Shown piece after piece: positions 15,112 to 23,146 of a stretch of DNA of 64,000 nt (position 1 is the stretch's first letter; every line of letters begins with the position of its first letter). The DNA is from Streptomyces sp. NBC_00513 (GTDB lineage: Bacteria > Actinomycetota > Actinomycetes > Streptomycetales > Streptomycetaceae). The DNA is taken from positions 7,502,001 to 7,566,000 of the forward strand of contig NZ_CP107845.1 in NCBI RefSeq assembly GCF_041431415.1, given 5' to 3'. The position numbers and the translations under genes were made by a program. The notes below the pieces were generated by a model that was given only the letters and a program-made list of their open reading frames with translations, searched no databases and was not told the origin of the DNA.

Positions 15112-15384
15112 GTGACGGACATCGAACGGCAGACGGATCGGCGTTTGGAGCGAGCCATCCTGGAGCTGCTGGAGCGTCGTGCCCCGACCGCGACGATCTG
15201 CCCTTCCGACGCCGCACGGGCGGTGTACGGAGGGGATGACGACGGCTGGCGCGCGCTCATGGAAACCGCCCGCGACGCGGCCCGGCGACTGCACGCGGCC
15301 GGCGAGGTGGAGATCACCCAGGCCGGCCGGCCCGTCGATCCGGCGAAGGCCCGCGGCCCGATCCGTATCCGCCGCGCCCGCTGA
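15112..15384 (+). CDS. DUF3253 domain protein
   Basis: A 90-residue cytoplasmic protein with the pattern LERAILELLERRAPTATICP, SDAARAVYGGDDDGWRALM, VEITQAGRPVDPAKARGPIR. It is a small winged-helix-like family of unknown function common in actinobacteria and proteobacteria. GTG 15112 is taken as start, but only a weak ribosome site (GGCAGA) precedes it. It is a single gene facing away from the S8 protease. Confidence 0.8.
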   Translation: MTDIERQTDRRLERAILELLERRAPTATICPSDAARAVYGGDDDGWRALMETARDAARRLHAAGEVEITQAGRPVDPAKARGPIRIRRAR

Positions 15385-15572
15385 CACGACGCACACCGGT
15401 CGTGGCGCCGCCCCGACCGTCCCTGCGGATCGGCGCGCACCAGGACGGGCGGCGGCCGCCACAAGCACGGGCGGCAAGGAGGGTTTGCGACGGGCGGACC
15501 GTGGCAGACGGCCTGAACACCACTGCTCAGCGCAGAAGTTGTCCATCGGTCGACTCCAGGAAGGGACCTCCC

Positions 15573-15983
15573 GTGTCCGACGCGTACAGCTCCCCCGACA
15601 ACACTCACGTCCACCACGCACCGGCTTCCGCGCCCGCCACGGGCAGCAACGGCCTGGCCGTGGGCGCCCTGGTCACCGGCATCGCATCGCTGCTGCTGCT
15701 CTGGCTGTGGTTCGTGGGCATTCCGCTGGCGCTGGTCGCCATCGGCCTGGGCATTGCCGCCCTCCGCAGAGCCCGCAGCGGCGCCGGTCGGCGGGGGATG
15801 GCCATCACCGGCCTGGTCCTGGGCGCCGTGACCGTGGTCATCGCGGCGATCCTGGTGGCCGTCGGGGTGTCCATCCTCAATTCCGACGAGGGCAAGGACC
15901 TGCGGTCCTGCCTGGACAGCGCCCAGACGCAGCAGGAGCGGCAGGACTGCTCGAACCGCTTCAACGACGACATGAACAACTGA
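15573..15983 (+). CDS. DUF4190 domain membrane protein
   Basis: A 136-residue protein with a polar His/Ser/Asn-rich N-terminus (1-28), then two transmembrane helices (about 30-62 and 73-102) joined by a short RRARSGAGRR loop, typical of DUF4190. It ends in a charged extracellular tail with two cysteines (SCLDS, DCSNR). The function is unknown. GTG 15573 follows AAGGGA. A terminator hairpin lies at 16003-16044. Confidence 0.82.
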   Translation: MSDAYSSPDNTHVHHAPASAPATGSNGLAVGALVTGIASLLLLWLWFVGIPLALVAIGLGIAALRRARSGAGRRGMAITGLVLGAVTVVIAAILVAVGVSILNSDEGKDLRSCLDSAQTQQERQDCSNRFNDDMNN

Positions 15984-16002
15984 ACGAGCGGTCCGGGGCG
16001 AG

Positions 16003-16044
16003 CCCCCGGCCCGTGCCGGTCTTCAGGAGCGGACGGGCCGGGGG
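16003..16044 (+). terminator. Hairpin terminator after the DUF4190 gene
   Basis: Perfect 12-bp stem CCCCCGGCCCGT/ACGGGCCGGGGG around an 18-nt loop, 20 bp beyond the stop. Confidence 0.7.
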
Positions 16045-16498
16045 TTCGTCGATGTCGGCCGAGATCCTCGGCCTGAGCGACCCGGGGGCGCGAATTCCTT
16101 CGATTGCGGGGCGATCCGGATGCCCGGCCCGCCCTTCCGAACGCGTATGAACCATGACTTTCGGTGAGATTCGGGCGCCCTGGAGGTGACCCGCCCCATA
16201 GGACCCACGTCACATACGAGCCGGCCTCGTAGCTCCGAGAGGTTGACCCTGCCGCATCACACCGGCTCTCCCGGCAGCCGGCCTCGGGGCCCTCCCGGGG
16301 GTCGCTGGTCCCCGACTGCGAGGGCACGTAGTAGGACGGGTCGTTGCCAGGCCGTCGGGGCGTCTGTAGAACTGGATGAGTCGCAAGGCGGCACGGGTGC
16401 TTCACCCGCCGCCGACGAACCCCTCTCCACCGCGTGAGTGGCTCACGCATGTCTCTGACATGCCGCGACCGCCCTTGTCCCCTTCGGAAGGTCTGTCC
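16045..16498. other. Non-coding leader upstream of the transglycosylase gene
   Basis: About 450 bp with no supportable gene. Several GC-rich inverted segments lie at 16255-16310. A long structured leader here would be in keeping with other Streptomyces cell-wall hydrolase genes, some of which carry c-di-AMP (ydaO) riboswitches. I looked for the conserved ydaO core and did not find it. Confidence 0.4.
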
Positions 16499-16903
16499 GT
16501 GTCCAACTCCGTCATCCGCCGCATCGCCGCTTCGAAGAAGTCCCTCGCGGGCACCGTCGTCGCCCTCGGTGTCGCCGGTTCCATGCTTGCCACGGTCCCC
16601 GCCCAGGCGGCCCCGACGAGCGCCAAGGCGATCGCCCAGCAGATGATCAAGGACCCGGCACAGTTCGCGGCCTTCAACAACATCGTTTCCCGCGAGAGCG
16701 GCTGGAACCACACCGCCACGAACTCCTCCTCGGGCGCCTACGGCCTGGTTCAGGCCCTGCCGGCCTCGAAGATGTCCTCCGCCGGTTCGGACTGGAAGAC
16801 GAACCCCGCCACCCAGATCAAGTGGGGGCTGGACTACATGAACTCCCGCTACGGCAGCCCCGTCGGTGCGTGGAACTTCTGGCAGGCCCACCACTGGTAC
16901 TAA
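16499..16903 (+). CDS. Secreted SLT-type lytic transglycosylase
   Basis: A 134-residue cell-wall hydrolase. The signal peptide spans residues 1-37 (basic IRRIAASKK, hydrophobic core, cleavage near AQAAPT). The mature domain carries the catalytic Glu in NIVSRESGWNHTATN, then SSGAYGLVQALPASKM and the terminal GSPVGAWNFWQAHHWY, the compact lysozyme-like SLT fold that cleaves peptidoglycan glycan strands. GTG 16499 follows GGAAGG. A strong terminator lies downstream. Confidence 0.92.
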   Translation: MSNSVIRRIAASKKSLAGTVVALGVAGSMLATVPAQAAPTSAKAIAQQMIKDPAQFAAFNNIVSRESGWNHTATNSSSGAYGLVQALPASKMSSAGSDWKTNPATQIKWGLDYMNSRYGSPVGAWNFWQAHHWY

Positions 16904-16927
16904 GCCACCAGCGGATGTGAGACGCAC

Positions 16928-16965
16928 GAAGACGCTCGGCCGGGATCTCCCGGCCGAGCGTCTTC
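16928..16965. terminator. Bidirectional hairpin terminator
   Basis: The 18-bp arms, beginning GAAGACGCTCGG, are exact inverted copies around a 2-nt centre. It lies 25 bp after the transglycosylase stop, in front of the convergent CAP gene. Confidence 0.88.
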
Positions 16966-17090
16966 GCGTTCCGCGGCCCCGATGCTCCCCGGCGCGTTCA
17001 TCAGAGGCGCCGCCCACGCACCGACGCCGTACCGTGAACCTCGGTACGGCGTCAGTACGCGCTTGGGCGGGGTGTGCGGGAGAGGTCGGG

Positions 17091-17591
17091 TCAGTCCGTG
17101 AACACCTGGACGATCCTGTCACCGGACACGGCGACACCCGTCTTCTTGAAGTTGCAGTTCTTGATGGCGCCCGCGTGGGCCGCGCTGTTCAGCCAGCCGT
17201 CCACGTGCGTCTTCTCGTCCCCACTGCCCCAGGCGATGTTCTCGGAGCCGGTGGTGAACGTCGCTCCGGCCTTCGTCAGCCGGTCCTTGATGCTGGATCC
17301 GTCCGAGCCCGTGTGGTTGGTCGTCGTGTCGTTGGCGTACTCCTGCGCTGCCGCAGTGATCTTCGGGTCGACCGTCAGGGGCTCGCAGCCGGCATCCGTG
17401 CGTGCCTTGTTGACCAATTCGAGGATCTTGCCCGGGTCGCTCGCGGCCGGGAGTACGGCTTGTGCGCCCGAGTGGGCGGACGGGGCCGCGACGGCCACCG
17501 AGGTGGCGCCGACGGTTCCCGCGAGTACCAGCAGGGAAGACGCGCAGGCGATGGTGCACCGGCGCTGTATTCGACCAGATCCGGAAGCCAT
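17091..17591 (-). CDS. Secreted CAP-domain (SCP/PR1) protein
   Basis: A 166-residue exported protein. The signal peptide covers residues 1-36 (GRIQRR, hydrophobic core, AVAAPS). The CAP domain follows: ILELVNKARTDAGCEPLTVD, AAQEYANDTTTN, GSENIAWGSGDEK, VDGWLNSAAHAGAIKNC, and VQVFTD at the end. The family's roles in bacteria are mostly unknown; proposed activities include lipid binding and proteolysis. The usual HxGxxN-type signature is kept as NHTGSDG. ATG 17591 follows GGAAGG. Confidence 0.9.
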   Translation of the reverse strand: MASGSGRIQRRCTIACASSLLVLAGTVGATSVAVAAPSAHSGAQAVLPAASDPGKILELVNKARTDAGCEPLTVDPKITAAAQEYANDTTTNHTGSDGSSIKDRLTKAGATFTTGSENIAWGSGDEKTHVDGWLNSAAHAGAIKNCNFKKTGVAVSGDRIVQVFTD

Positions 17592-17747
17592 GGGGTACCT
17601 TCCTTCGTTCGGCTGGAAGCGCGGAGTCCAGCAGCAACGTCGCCGCTGGACCTCCAGGACCCGAGTCTGCGCCGAGGTCGGCCCACCCGCATCTCCCGAC
17701 ACTGAAACCGCAGGTGGGAGGGGTTGTGTGGGCTGTGGGGGAGGGCG

Positions 17748-17799
17748 GTGATCCTCCGCGATCCGGCGATCCGGTGATCCTCCGCGATCCGGCGATCCG
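17748..17799 (+). repeat. 26-bp perfect tandem duplication
   Basis: Two abutting exact copies of a unit beginning GTGATCCTCCGCGATCC, in the intergenic space between the CAP and GNAT genes. It is upstream of the CAP promoter side and has no obvious function. Confidence 0.6.
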
Positions 17800-17843
17800 G
17801 GTCCCCGGTGGGCCCTGTGCCCCGCAGTGCGGGTTCCGGCGCG

Positions 17844-18386
17844 TCAGGGGCGGGGCAGTCCCCACGTCTGCAGGCTGTAGGGCCGCCCCTTCTCCTCGCC
17901 GGTGATCAGCGGTACGTCGAGCAGCCGAAAGCCGGCTTTGGTGGCCACGGCGACACTGGCACCGTTCTCGGCCTCCAGCTCCAGGATCAGTTGCTCCGTG
18001 CCCAGTTGCTCGAAGGCGTAGGCGGACATCACCCGCACCGCGCGTGCGGCCAGCCCCAGGCCGCGGTGTGCCGGACCGATCGCGTAACCGATCTCGGTCC
18101 CCTCGGGGGCACGTCGCAGCATCACCTCGCCGAGCGGCGCGTCTCCATCGACGGTGATGGCGAGAAGGATCGTGGTGCCTTCCGCCCGGAGCTGCCGGGC
18201 CCGACCCAGGCGGGCGTGGGCGGCCGCGTCGTCGAAGGGGGACACGATCGGCGTCCAGTACGCGATGTCGGGGTGGTCGAAGAGTCCGGGCATCGCGTCC
18301 AGGTCCGCTTCCGTCCAGTCGCGCAGGACGAGGCCTTCTCCCGAAAGCTCGATCCGCTCGGGAAACGACGGTGCTGTGCTGCTCAT
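17844..18386 (-). CDS. GNAT family N-acetyltransferase (RimJ-like)
   Basis: A 180-residue acetyltransferase. It begins with the ELSGEGLVLRDWTEADLDAM pattern of the ribosomal-protein acetyltransferase subgroup and carries the acetyl-CoA pyrophosphate loop IGPAHRGLGLAARAVR (about 105-120), followed by NGASVAVATKAGFR. The acceptor is unknown and could be a protein N-terminus or a small amine. ATG 18386 follows GGAGGACC. A single gene. Confidence 0.9.
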   Translation of the reverse strand: MSSTAPSFPERIELSGEGLVLRDWTEADLDAMPGLFDHPDIAYWTPIVSPFDDAAAHARLGRARQLRAEGTTILLAITVDGDAPLGEVMLRRAPEGTEIGYAIGPAHRGLGLAARAVRVMSAYAFEQLGTEQLILELEAENGASVAVATKAGFRLLDVPLITGEEKGRPYSLQTWGLPRP

Positions 18387-18511
18387 GATGAGGGTCCTCC
18401 GTGGCCTGTTCGCGACGAGGCAGGTTAACCGTGAGCGGGCGGGTACGCACCATGATTTCAGCGGTGCTCCCGACGTGGCACTCCCGGCCCGATCCGGCGG
18501 AGAGCCGCCCA

Positions 18512-19201
18512 CTATCCCAGCGCGGCATCCACGGCGGCCGCCGCGTGGATTCGCGCCGTGGGGAAGACGGGCACCGGGCTGTCCTCGGCGCCCACGAGCA
18601 GTTCGATCTCGGTGCAGCCGAGGACGATCCCCTCGGCGCCGGCCGCCACGAGGTCCGCGATGACCTCCCGGTAGGCGGTCCGGGATTCCTCCCGTACGAC
18701 TCCGATGCACAGTTCCTCGTAGATCACCCGGTGTACCAGGGCTCGCTCGTCGGCATCCGGCACCGACACCTCCAGTCCACCCGCCGCGAGCCGTCCCCGG
18801 TAGAAGTCCTGCTCCATCGTGAACGCCGTACCCAGCAGGCCGACCCGACGCAGGCCTCGCGCCCGCACCGCTTCCGCGGTGGCGTCGGCCAGGTGCAGCA
18901 GCGGAACCGAGACGGCCGCCTGCACCTGGTCGGCGACCTTGTGCATCGTGTTCGTGCACAGGAGTACGAGATCGGCGCCCGCGGCCTCCAGCGACCGGGC
19001 GGCGTCGGCCAGCACCTCGCCCGCCTCGTCCCAGCGGCCCTGCGCCTGGAGTCGCTCGATCTCCGCGAAGTCCACGGAGTAGAGCACGCAGCGCGCCGAG
19101 TGGAGCCCGCCGAGCCGCTCGCGGGTGAACTCGTTCAGCAGCCGGTAGTACTCGGCCGTCGACTCCCAGCTCATCCCGCCGAGCAGGCCGATCGTCTTCA
19201 T
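18512..19201 (-). CDS. Aspartate/glutamate racemase family protein (YgeA-like)
   Basis: A 229-residue cofactor-independent amino-acid racemase. It starts MKTIGLLGGMSWEST and carries LCTNTMHKVAD with the first catalytic Cys, then LGCTEIELL with the second. The overall match is to E. coli YgeA, which racemises homoserine and other amino acids weakly. ATG 19201 gives the canonical N-terminus; ATG 19216 and TTG 19234 lie upstream in frame. An AT-rich stretch (TATAGATTT near 19240) may be the promoter. It shares a divergent-free, head-to-tail arrangement with the CocE gene upstream. Confidence 0.92.
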   Translation of the reverse strand: MKTIGLLGGMSWESTAEYYRLLNEFTRERLGGLHSARCVLYSVDFAEIERLQAQGRWDEAGEVLADAARSLEAAGADLVLLCTNTMHKVADQVQAAVSVPLLHLADATAEAVRARGLRRVGLLGTAFTMEQDFYRGRLAAGGLEVSVPDADERALVHRVIYEELCIGVVREESRTAYREVIADLVAAGAEGIVLGCTEIELLVGAEDSPVPVFPTARIHAAAAVDAALG

Positions 19202-19296
19202 CGAGATGCCATTCATAAGCAGATATCTTAGCAAGTGCCAAATCTATAAGTATCCCTTTGTGTCGCTCGGTGTGGGCAGTGGTGTCGGCGACCGCG

Positions 19297-21057
19297 CTAA
19301 CCGCGGGCGAGGACCGGCAGCCACAGCGTGGAACCGGCGTGGACGGTGTTGACGGACACCCCACCGGCTGGCTGGTGCTCCATGCCGAGCGCCTTCGGGA
19401 CGCCGCCGGCCGCATCGGAACTGCCGACGGTGAGACGGAGCCGGTGACCGGCCGGCAGCCGGCGGGCGTTGGGGCACAACGGGATCCGGTAGTGCACCGT
19501 TTCACCGGGCGGCACGGCGCTGGGCGTCGTGCACGAGAACACTGGCCGGCCGGGAGTGCTCCGCTTCTCGTCGGCCTCGCGCAGGGAGGCCCGCAGCCAA
19601 CCGGGCGTGATGAAGGTGGATCCGCCCTCCTCGTCCACGGCCTCCAGGGCCACGATCCAGGAGGTGTCGCAGTCCGTGATGGACGCGTCGAGCCGCAGCT
19701 CGATGTTGCCCGCGAAATCGAGATCGGCCACCAGCGGGGGAGTCGTCCAGCTCAGGACGTCGGGAAGGTCCGGCCGGTGCGCGGCTCGGGAGGGACGAGC
19801 CGCGGTCTCAGCGTGCGCGAGATAGCTGCGGCTCCCGTCGGTCCGACCGCTGCGGACCAGGGCGCCGTCGGCCTGGAGCGTGAAGGGGGTCAGTACCGCC
19901 TCGGTCGGCGGCCACCTGTCCGCGGTGCGCCACTGGTCGTCCCCGGCCCCGGGAAGGACGTAGCGGATGGGCGGCCCCTCCATGATTCCCGTGTCACGCC
20001 CCTTGAGCCAGTGGTCGAACCAGGCGAGCGCCTCGGTGTGCAGGCTCTCCCAAGGCCAGTTGAGGCCGCCGGGGCCGAGGAGCGTCATCCGGACCGGGGG
20101 GCGCTCTTCTTCGGTCAACCGCTGGAAGCCCGCCCAGGTGTCGAACGTCGACGGCAGATGGACCGGGGCGTTGTCCCAGTCGCACCCGAGATGAACCGGG
20201 ACGCCGATGGCGCCCAGCCGCGACATGAGGCTTCGCTCCTGCCACCAGTCGTCCCGGAAGGGACGGCTGAGCGCGAGGTTCTGCCAGATCTCGTCCCACG
20301 GCTCGCTCGGGTAGGAGCCCCGCATGACGCCCTGGAGGGCGCCGAGTGCCGCTTCCCCGTTCATGGTCGCGGTCTTCGCGTGGACCCGAGGGTTCTGGAA
20401 CAGTTTGCGCGCGGCTTCCAGGAGGGGGCCGCGCAGCAGGTGCTCCGAACGGGTCGCGGCGACGGCCATGGCCACGGACCACCCGCCGATGAACGTCTTG
20501 TTCATCAGCCCGCCGGGCCGCACCAGGTCGTAGAGGTCGGAACTCAGCCCCACCGGGAAGATCGCCTTCAGGTGCGGCGGGGCAGCCGTGGCGGCGGCCA
20601 TCTGAGCCATGGCGTAGAAGCTGATGCCGATCATCCCGACGTGCCCGGACGACCAGTCCCGGGTACCCGCCCATTCGACGACGTCATACAGGTCCTGACG
20701 CTGCTGCTCGTCGAAGATGCTCCACTGGCCGCCCGAACCGGCCGTGCCCCGTTCGTTGACGATCACGTGGACGTAGCCGCGGGGTACGAAGAAGTCGCTC
20801 TGCCCGGCTTCGACGATCGGCAGGGGGATGCCGGACGTCTGGATCTGCCGCGGATACGGCGAGACGGCGACGAGGACCGGATACCGGCCGGGCGCCGCCG
20901 GGCGGTGGACGTCGGCCAGGAGCTCGACTCCGTCCCTGAGCGGGACGGTCACGTTCAGTTCCGTGGTGACGGCGAACTCGGCGGAGGAGAGGTCGGTGTA
21001 CTCGCGGCCGCTGGTCTGCGGACCGTTCAGCCGGCGTTCGGCGCTGTGCTGAGTCAT
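19297..21057 (-). CDS. CocE/NonD family alpha/beta hydrolase (X-Pro dipeptidyl-peptidase-like)
   Basis: A 586-residue enzyme of the cocaine-esterase/X-Pro peptidase class. The N-terminal hydrolase core has VPLRDGVELLADVHRP, NERGTAGSGG and the nucleophile elbow GMIGISFYAMAQ. The later catalytic Asp/His regions surround PVHLGCDWDN and ESLHTEALAWFDHWLKG. The C-terminal jelly roll (about 400-586) ends with the usual PAGHRLRLTVGSSD. No signal peptide, so cytoplasmic. The elbow has Phe where many members have Tyr. ATG 21057 is used; a GTG three codons upstream is possible. The substrate is unknown. Confidence 0.9.
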   Translation of the reverse strand: MTQHSAERRLNGPQTSGREYTDLSSAEFAVTTELNVTVPLRDGVELLADVHRPAAPGRYPVLVAVSPYPRQIQTSGIPLPIVEAGQSDFFVPRGYVHVIVNERGTAGSGGQWSIFDEQQRQDLYDVVEWAGTRDWSSGHVGMIGISFYAMAQMAAATAAPPHLKAIFPVGLSSDLYDLVRPGGLMNKTFIGGWSVAMAVAATRSEHLLRGPLLEAARKLFQNPRVHAKTATMNGEAALGALQGVMRGSYPSEPWDEIWQNLALSRPFRDDWWQERSLMSRLGAIGVPVHLGCDWDNAPVHLPSTFDTWAGFQRLTEEERPPVRMTLLGPGGLNWPWESLHTEALAWFDHWLKGRDTGIMEGPPIRYVLPGAGDDQWRTADRWPPTEAVLTPFTLQADGALVRSGRTDGSRSYLAHAETAARPSRAAHRPDLPDVLSWTTPPLVADLDFAGNIELRLDASITDCDTSWIVALEAVDEEGGSTFITPGWLRASLREADEKRSTPGRPVFSCTTPSAVPPGETVHYRIPLCPNARRLPAGHRLRLTVGSSDAAGGVPKALGMEHQPAGGVSVNTVHAGSTLWLPVLARG

Positions 21058-21224
21058 GTCTTTCACCGTTTGCGTGGGGGAGGGAGATGCCGCGCGTGTC
21101 CCGGTGATGGCTACCGGGATGCCGCCGCGCTCATGTGCGTCTGTTCAGGTGGCGCGCCGGCCCGCCCTCCCGCCGGCGTCACCTCCCGCGCAGTCTCCCG
21201 CGCCTCGCCCCCTTCGCGACCATG

Positions 21225-22103
21225 TCACCTGCCGGTCGGTGGACGCACTCGGCCCATCTCGTCGAGTACCTCGGATGCGCGCTTCAACTGGGTCTCGCGT
21301 TCCAGAACGGCTTCGCCGACGGCGGCCTTCTCCGCGTTCAGCAGCCGCTCCTGGTGCTCACGCTCGACGCCGTTCCATGTGCGGGTCAGCCCCGTCCGGC
21401 GCTTGCACGCCACGTCGGCGGTCGCGAGTTCGCGCTCCCTGGCGGATATCCGGTCGGACGGTGTCGCGGTGAACTCGTTCTCGATGTCCAGGGGACTGTT
21501 CGCCTGGTAGCCGGCGCGTCGCAGACACCCGCTCCAGGCTCGTACGGCGGATGTGACGCGAGGGTCGGCGAGTGAAAGCTCGTACGACCGCATGTTCAGT
21601 TCCCGGACGACCCGCGCGTCCGAGGGGTAGTCGTCGCCGCCCGTGATCTTGCGCGCCGCATCGGTGTTGCACGCGTTGGCTGTCGCGAGCTGGTCGGCGG
21701 TCAAGGGCTCGTCCGCGAGCGCGGGCTGTTCGGCCGGGTGGTACCCCCGCGCCTTGGCGGCCTCGGGATCGTCGAGGCCGTAGCGGCGGGCGTTGCGGTC
21801 CGCGGGTTTCGCTGCCGGCGGTGTGCGCGGGGGGAGTCGCACTCCCGCGCGTGCCGCGCACGACTCCACCAGTCTGTCGAGAGCCCGATGCAGGTAGGCG
21901 TTGTCGGCGGGGGAGAGGAAGTACGCGTCCAGGGGCAGCCGGAGGGTCTGGTCCACGCCCTCGGGCCCGGGGTGCGCGACGGGTGCGACCAGCACGGAAC
22001 CGGGCGGGCCGGCGCCGTTGTGGCCGGCGGAGGAACATGCCGTCAACGGCATGAGCAGCAGGATGAACAGTGCTCCGGGCAACGCCGAAGTACGTGACCT
22101 CAT
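21225..22103 (-). CDS. Putative lipoprotein of unknown function
   Basis: A 292-residue exported protein. Residues 1-24 form a lipoprotein signal peptide (RSR, hydrophobic core, lipobox LTAC with Cys about 23), so it should be anchored to the outer face of the membrane. The rest is helical and charged, with conserved-looking CAARAG, NACNTDAARK, WSGCLRRAGY and DVACKRRTGL cysteines that could form disulfides. I do not recognise a domain, but the layout resembles uncharacterised Streptomyces lipoproteins. It lies 71 bp downstream of the I36 gene on the same strand and may be cotranscribed. Confidence 0.75.
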   Translation of the reverse strand: MRSRTSALPGALFILLLMPLTACSSAGHNGAGPPGSVLVAPVAHPGPEGVDQTLRLPLDAYFLSPADNAYLHRALDRLVESCAARAGVRLPPRTPPAAKPADRNARRYGLDDPEAAKARGYHPAEQPALADEPLTADQLATANACNTDAARKITGGDDYPSDARVVRELNMRSYELSLADPRVTSAVRAWSGCLRRAGYQANSPLDIENEFTATPSDRISARERELATADVACKRRTGLTRTWNGVEREHQERLLNAEKAAVGEAVLERETQLKRASEVLDEMGRVRPPTGR

Positions 22104-22174
22104 GAGCCAGGACCTCCGGGCCGCCGGGTGACGGTCGCACGCGCCGGGGGCGACCGTCACCCGAAGCGGCAGAG

Positions 22175-22609
22175 TCAGTTGAAGCGGCGGAAGGAGGCGT
22201 TGTTGTTCTTGGTCTTGACCAGATTGGCGCCGGTGCACGCCCAGATCGTGTCGTAGGCGCCCGACCAGTTGCTGTTGAAGTACACCTCGACCCGGCCGTA
22301 GCAGTTGTTCGGCTTCTGGAACGTCGCCGACGCCGCGTTGTTCTTCACGGGCCTGGTCTCACCCGCGCCCGTGCCCTGGATGAAGACACCCGCGTCGTCG
22401 AGACGTTGGAATCCCTCGAAGTAACTGGTGTCCCAGCCCGCGATGGCACCCGACTGGTTGCTGTTGTAGTGGAAACAGAACGCCTGCGTGGCCGGGTGGT
22501 TCACCTGGCATCGGCTCGACGGCACATCGGCCTGCGCGATGCCGGGGGAGAGCGCCACGAGCGCCGCACCCGACAAGGCGGCCGAGGCTAAAACGTACTT
22601 GATCCGCAT
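22175..22609 (-). CDS. Secreted I36-family-like protein
   Basis: A 144-residue exported protein. The signal peptide spans 1-27 (MRIKYVL, hydrophobic core, AQA). The mature part begins DVPSSRCQVNHPATQAFCF and continues with a beta-rich Asn/Trp-containing pattern (YFNSNWSGAYDTIWACTGAN) like the beta/gamma-crystallin fold of peptidase-inhibitor family I36. Four cysteines could form two disulfides. Whether it inhibits a protease is unknown. ATG 22609 follows a short leader containing a 7-bp inverted repeat. Confidence 0.75.
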   Translation of the reverse strand: MRIKYVLASAALSGAALVALSPGIAQADVPSSRCQVNHPATQAFCFHYNSNQSGAIAGWDTSYFEGFQRLDDAGVFIQGTGAGETRPVKNNAASATFQKPNNCYGRVEVYFNSNWSGAYDTIWACTGANLVKTKNNNASFRRFN

Positions 22610-22630
22610 GTCCCACCCCTGTCGTCGTCA

Positions 22631-22648
22631 GTGACCCTGCGGGGTCAC
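22631..22648. promoter_or_regulatory. Inverted repeat upstream of the I36 gene
   Basis: GTGACCC-TGCG-GGGTCAC, a perfect 7-bp dyad 22 bp before the start codon. It is suited to an operator or a small leader hairpin. Confidence 0.5.
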
Positions 22649-22689
22649 CATGGGGTAGAACCTACGCAGGCAGAACCTGACGGACCGGC

Positions 22690-22816
22690 AGTTGTGGCGG
22701 CAGGAGGAGGGCAGTGTGCCGGACTCCGGGGGGAGCCGGTACAAGCGGCGGTCCTCCGCCTTGCGATGCACCGCACCGGACACCGCGACCCGGCAAACCA
22801 TTCCGGCCACAGCACT
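22690..22816. mobile_element. Small MITE-like repeat element
   Basis: The interior block at 22754-22787 matches 33 of 34 bases of the MITE at 2452-2485. The outer ends are imperfect inverted repeats: AGTTGTGGCGGCAGG at 22690 against AGTGCTGTGGCCGGAA read inward from 22816. No coding capacity. Its right end overlaps the stop codon of the small membrane gene, which may therefore have lost its natural C-terminus. Borders are approximate. Confidence 0.5.
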
Positions 22817-23039
22817 AGGCGCTCAGCCGGGCGGGACGCCGCCCGGGCCTGGAATGCCGACCAGACGCACGGTGACGCGCGGGACGCGCCGCGACAGGTG
22901 CCACCTCGGCAGCCCGGGTGGCCGCGGGCAGCGATGGGCTGTCGTCCGCCGACGAACCGAGCAGGAGCTCCTCGTACCTGCCGAGCGCGAGAACACCGCA
23001 CAGAAGGGCGGGCAGGAGCACGATCACGGCGATGAGCAT
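22815..23039 (-). CDS. Small membrane protein, unknown function
   Basis: A 74-residue protein. Residues 1-20 (MLIAVIVLLPALLCGVLALG) form one transmembrane helix, followed by RYEELLLG and a long Arg/Pro/Ala-rich cytoplasmic tail. Short membrane proteins with this RYEE-type junction are common in Streptomyces and uncharacterised. The start follows AAGGGA. The tail reads into the repeat element at 22816 and its TAG is made by that element, so the C-terminus may be secondary. Confidence 0.65.
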   Translation of the reverse strand: MLIAVIVLLPALLCGVLALGRYEELLLGSSADDSPSLPAATRAAEVAPVAARPARHRASGRHSRPGRRPARLSA

Positions 23040-23146
23040 GGGTGTCCCTTCGGCGGTTGTTTGTCCCGCGTCTGCCCGCGATCGTGCGAGGGAAGCGTCC
23101 CGTCCCGTGGCACGGCGGTACCGAGGGTCCGAGCACGGCCCGTGAT

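Noticed and set aside
16045..16498. c-di-AMP (ydaO) riboswitch upstream of the transglycosylase gene
   Set aside because: Expected from similar Streptomyces genes, but the conserved core motifs could not be found on either strand. A covariance search would settle it.
19258..21510. Long plus-strand frame over the CocE hydrolase
   Set aside because: The opposite strand encodes a full family-matching enzyme. The antisense frame has no recognisable motif.
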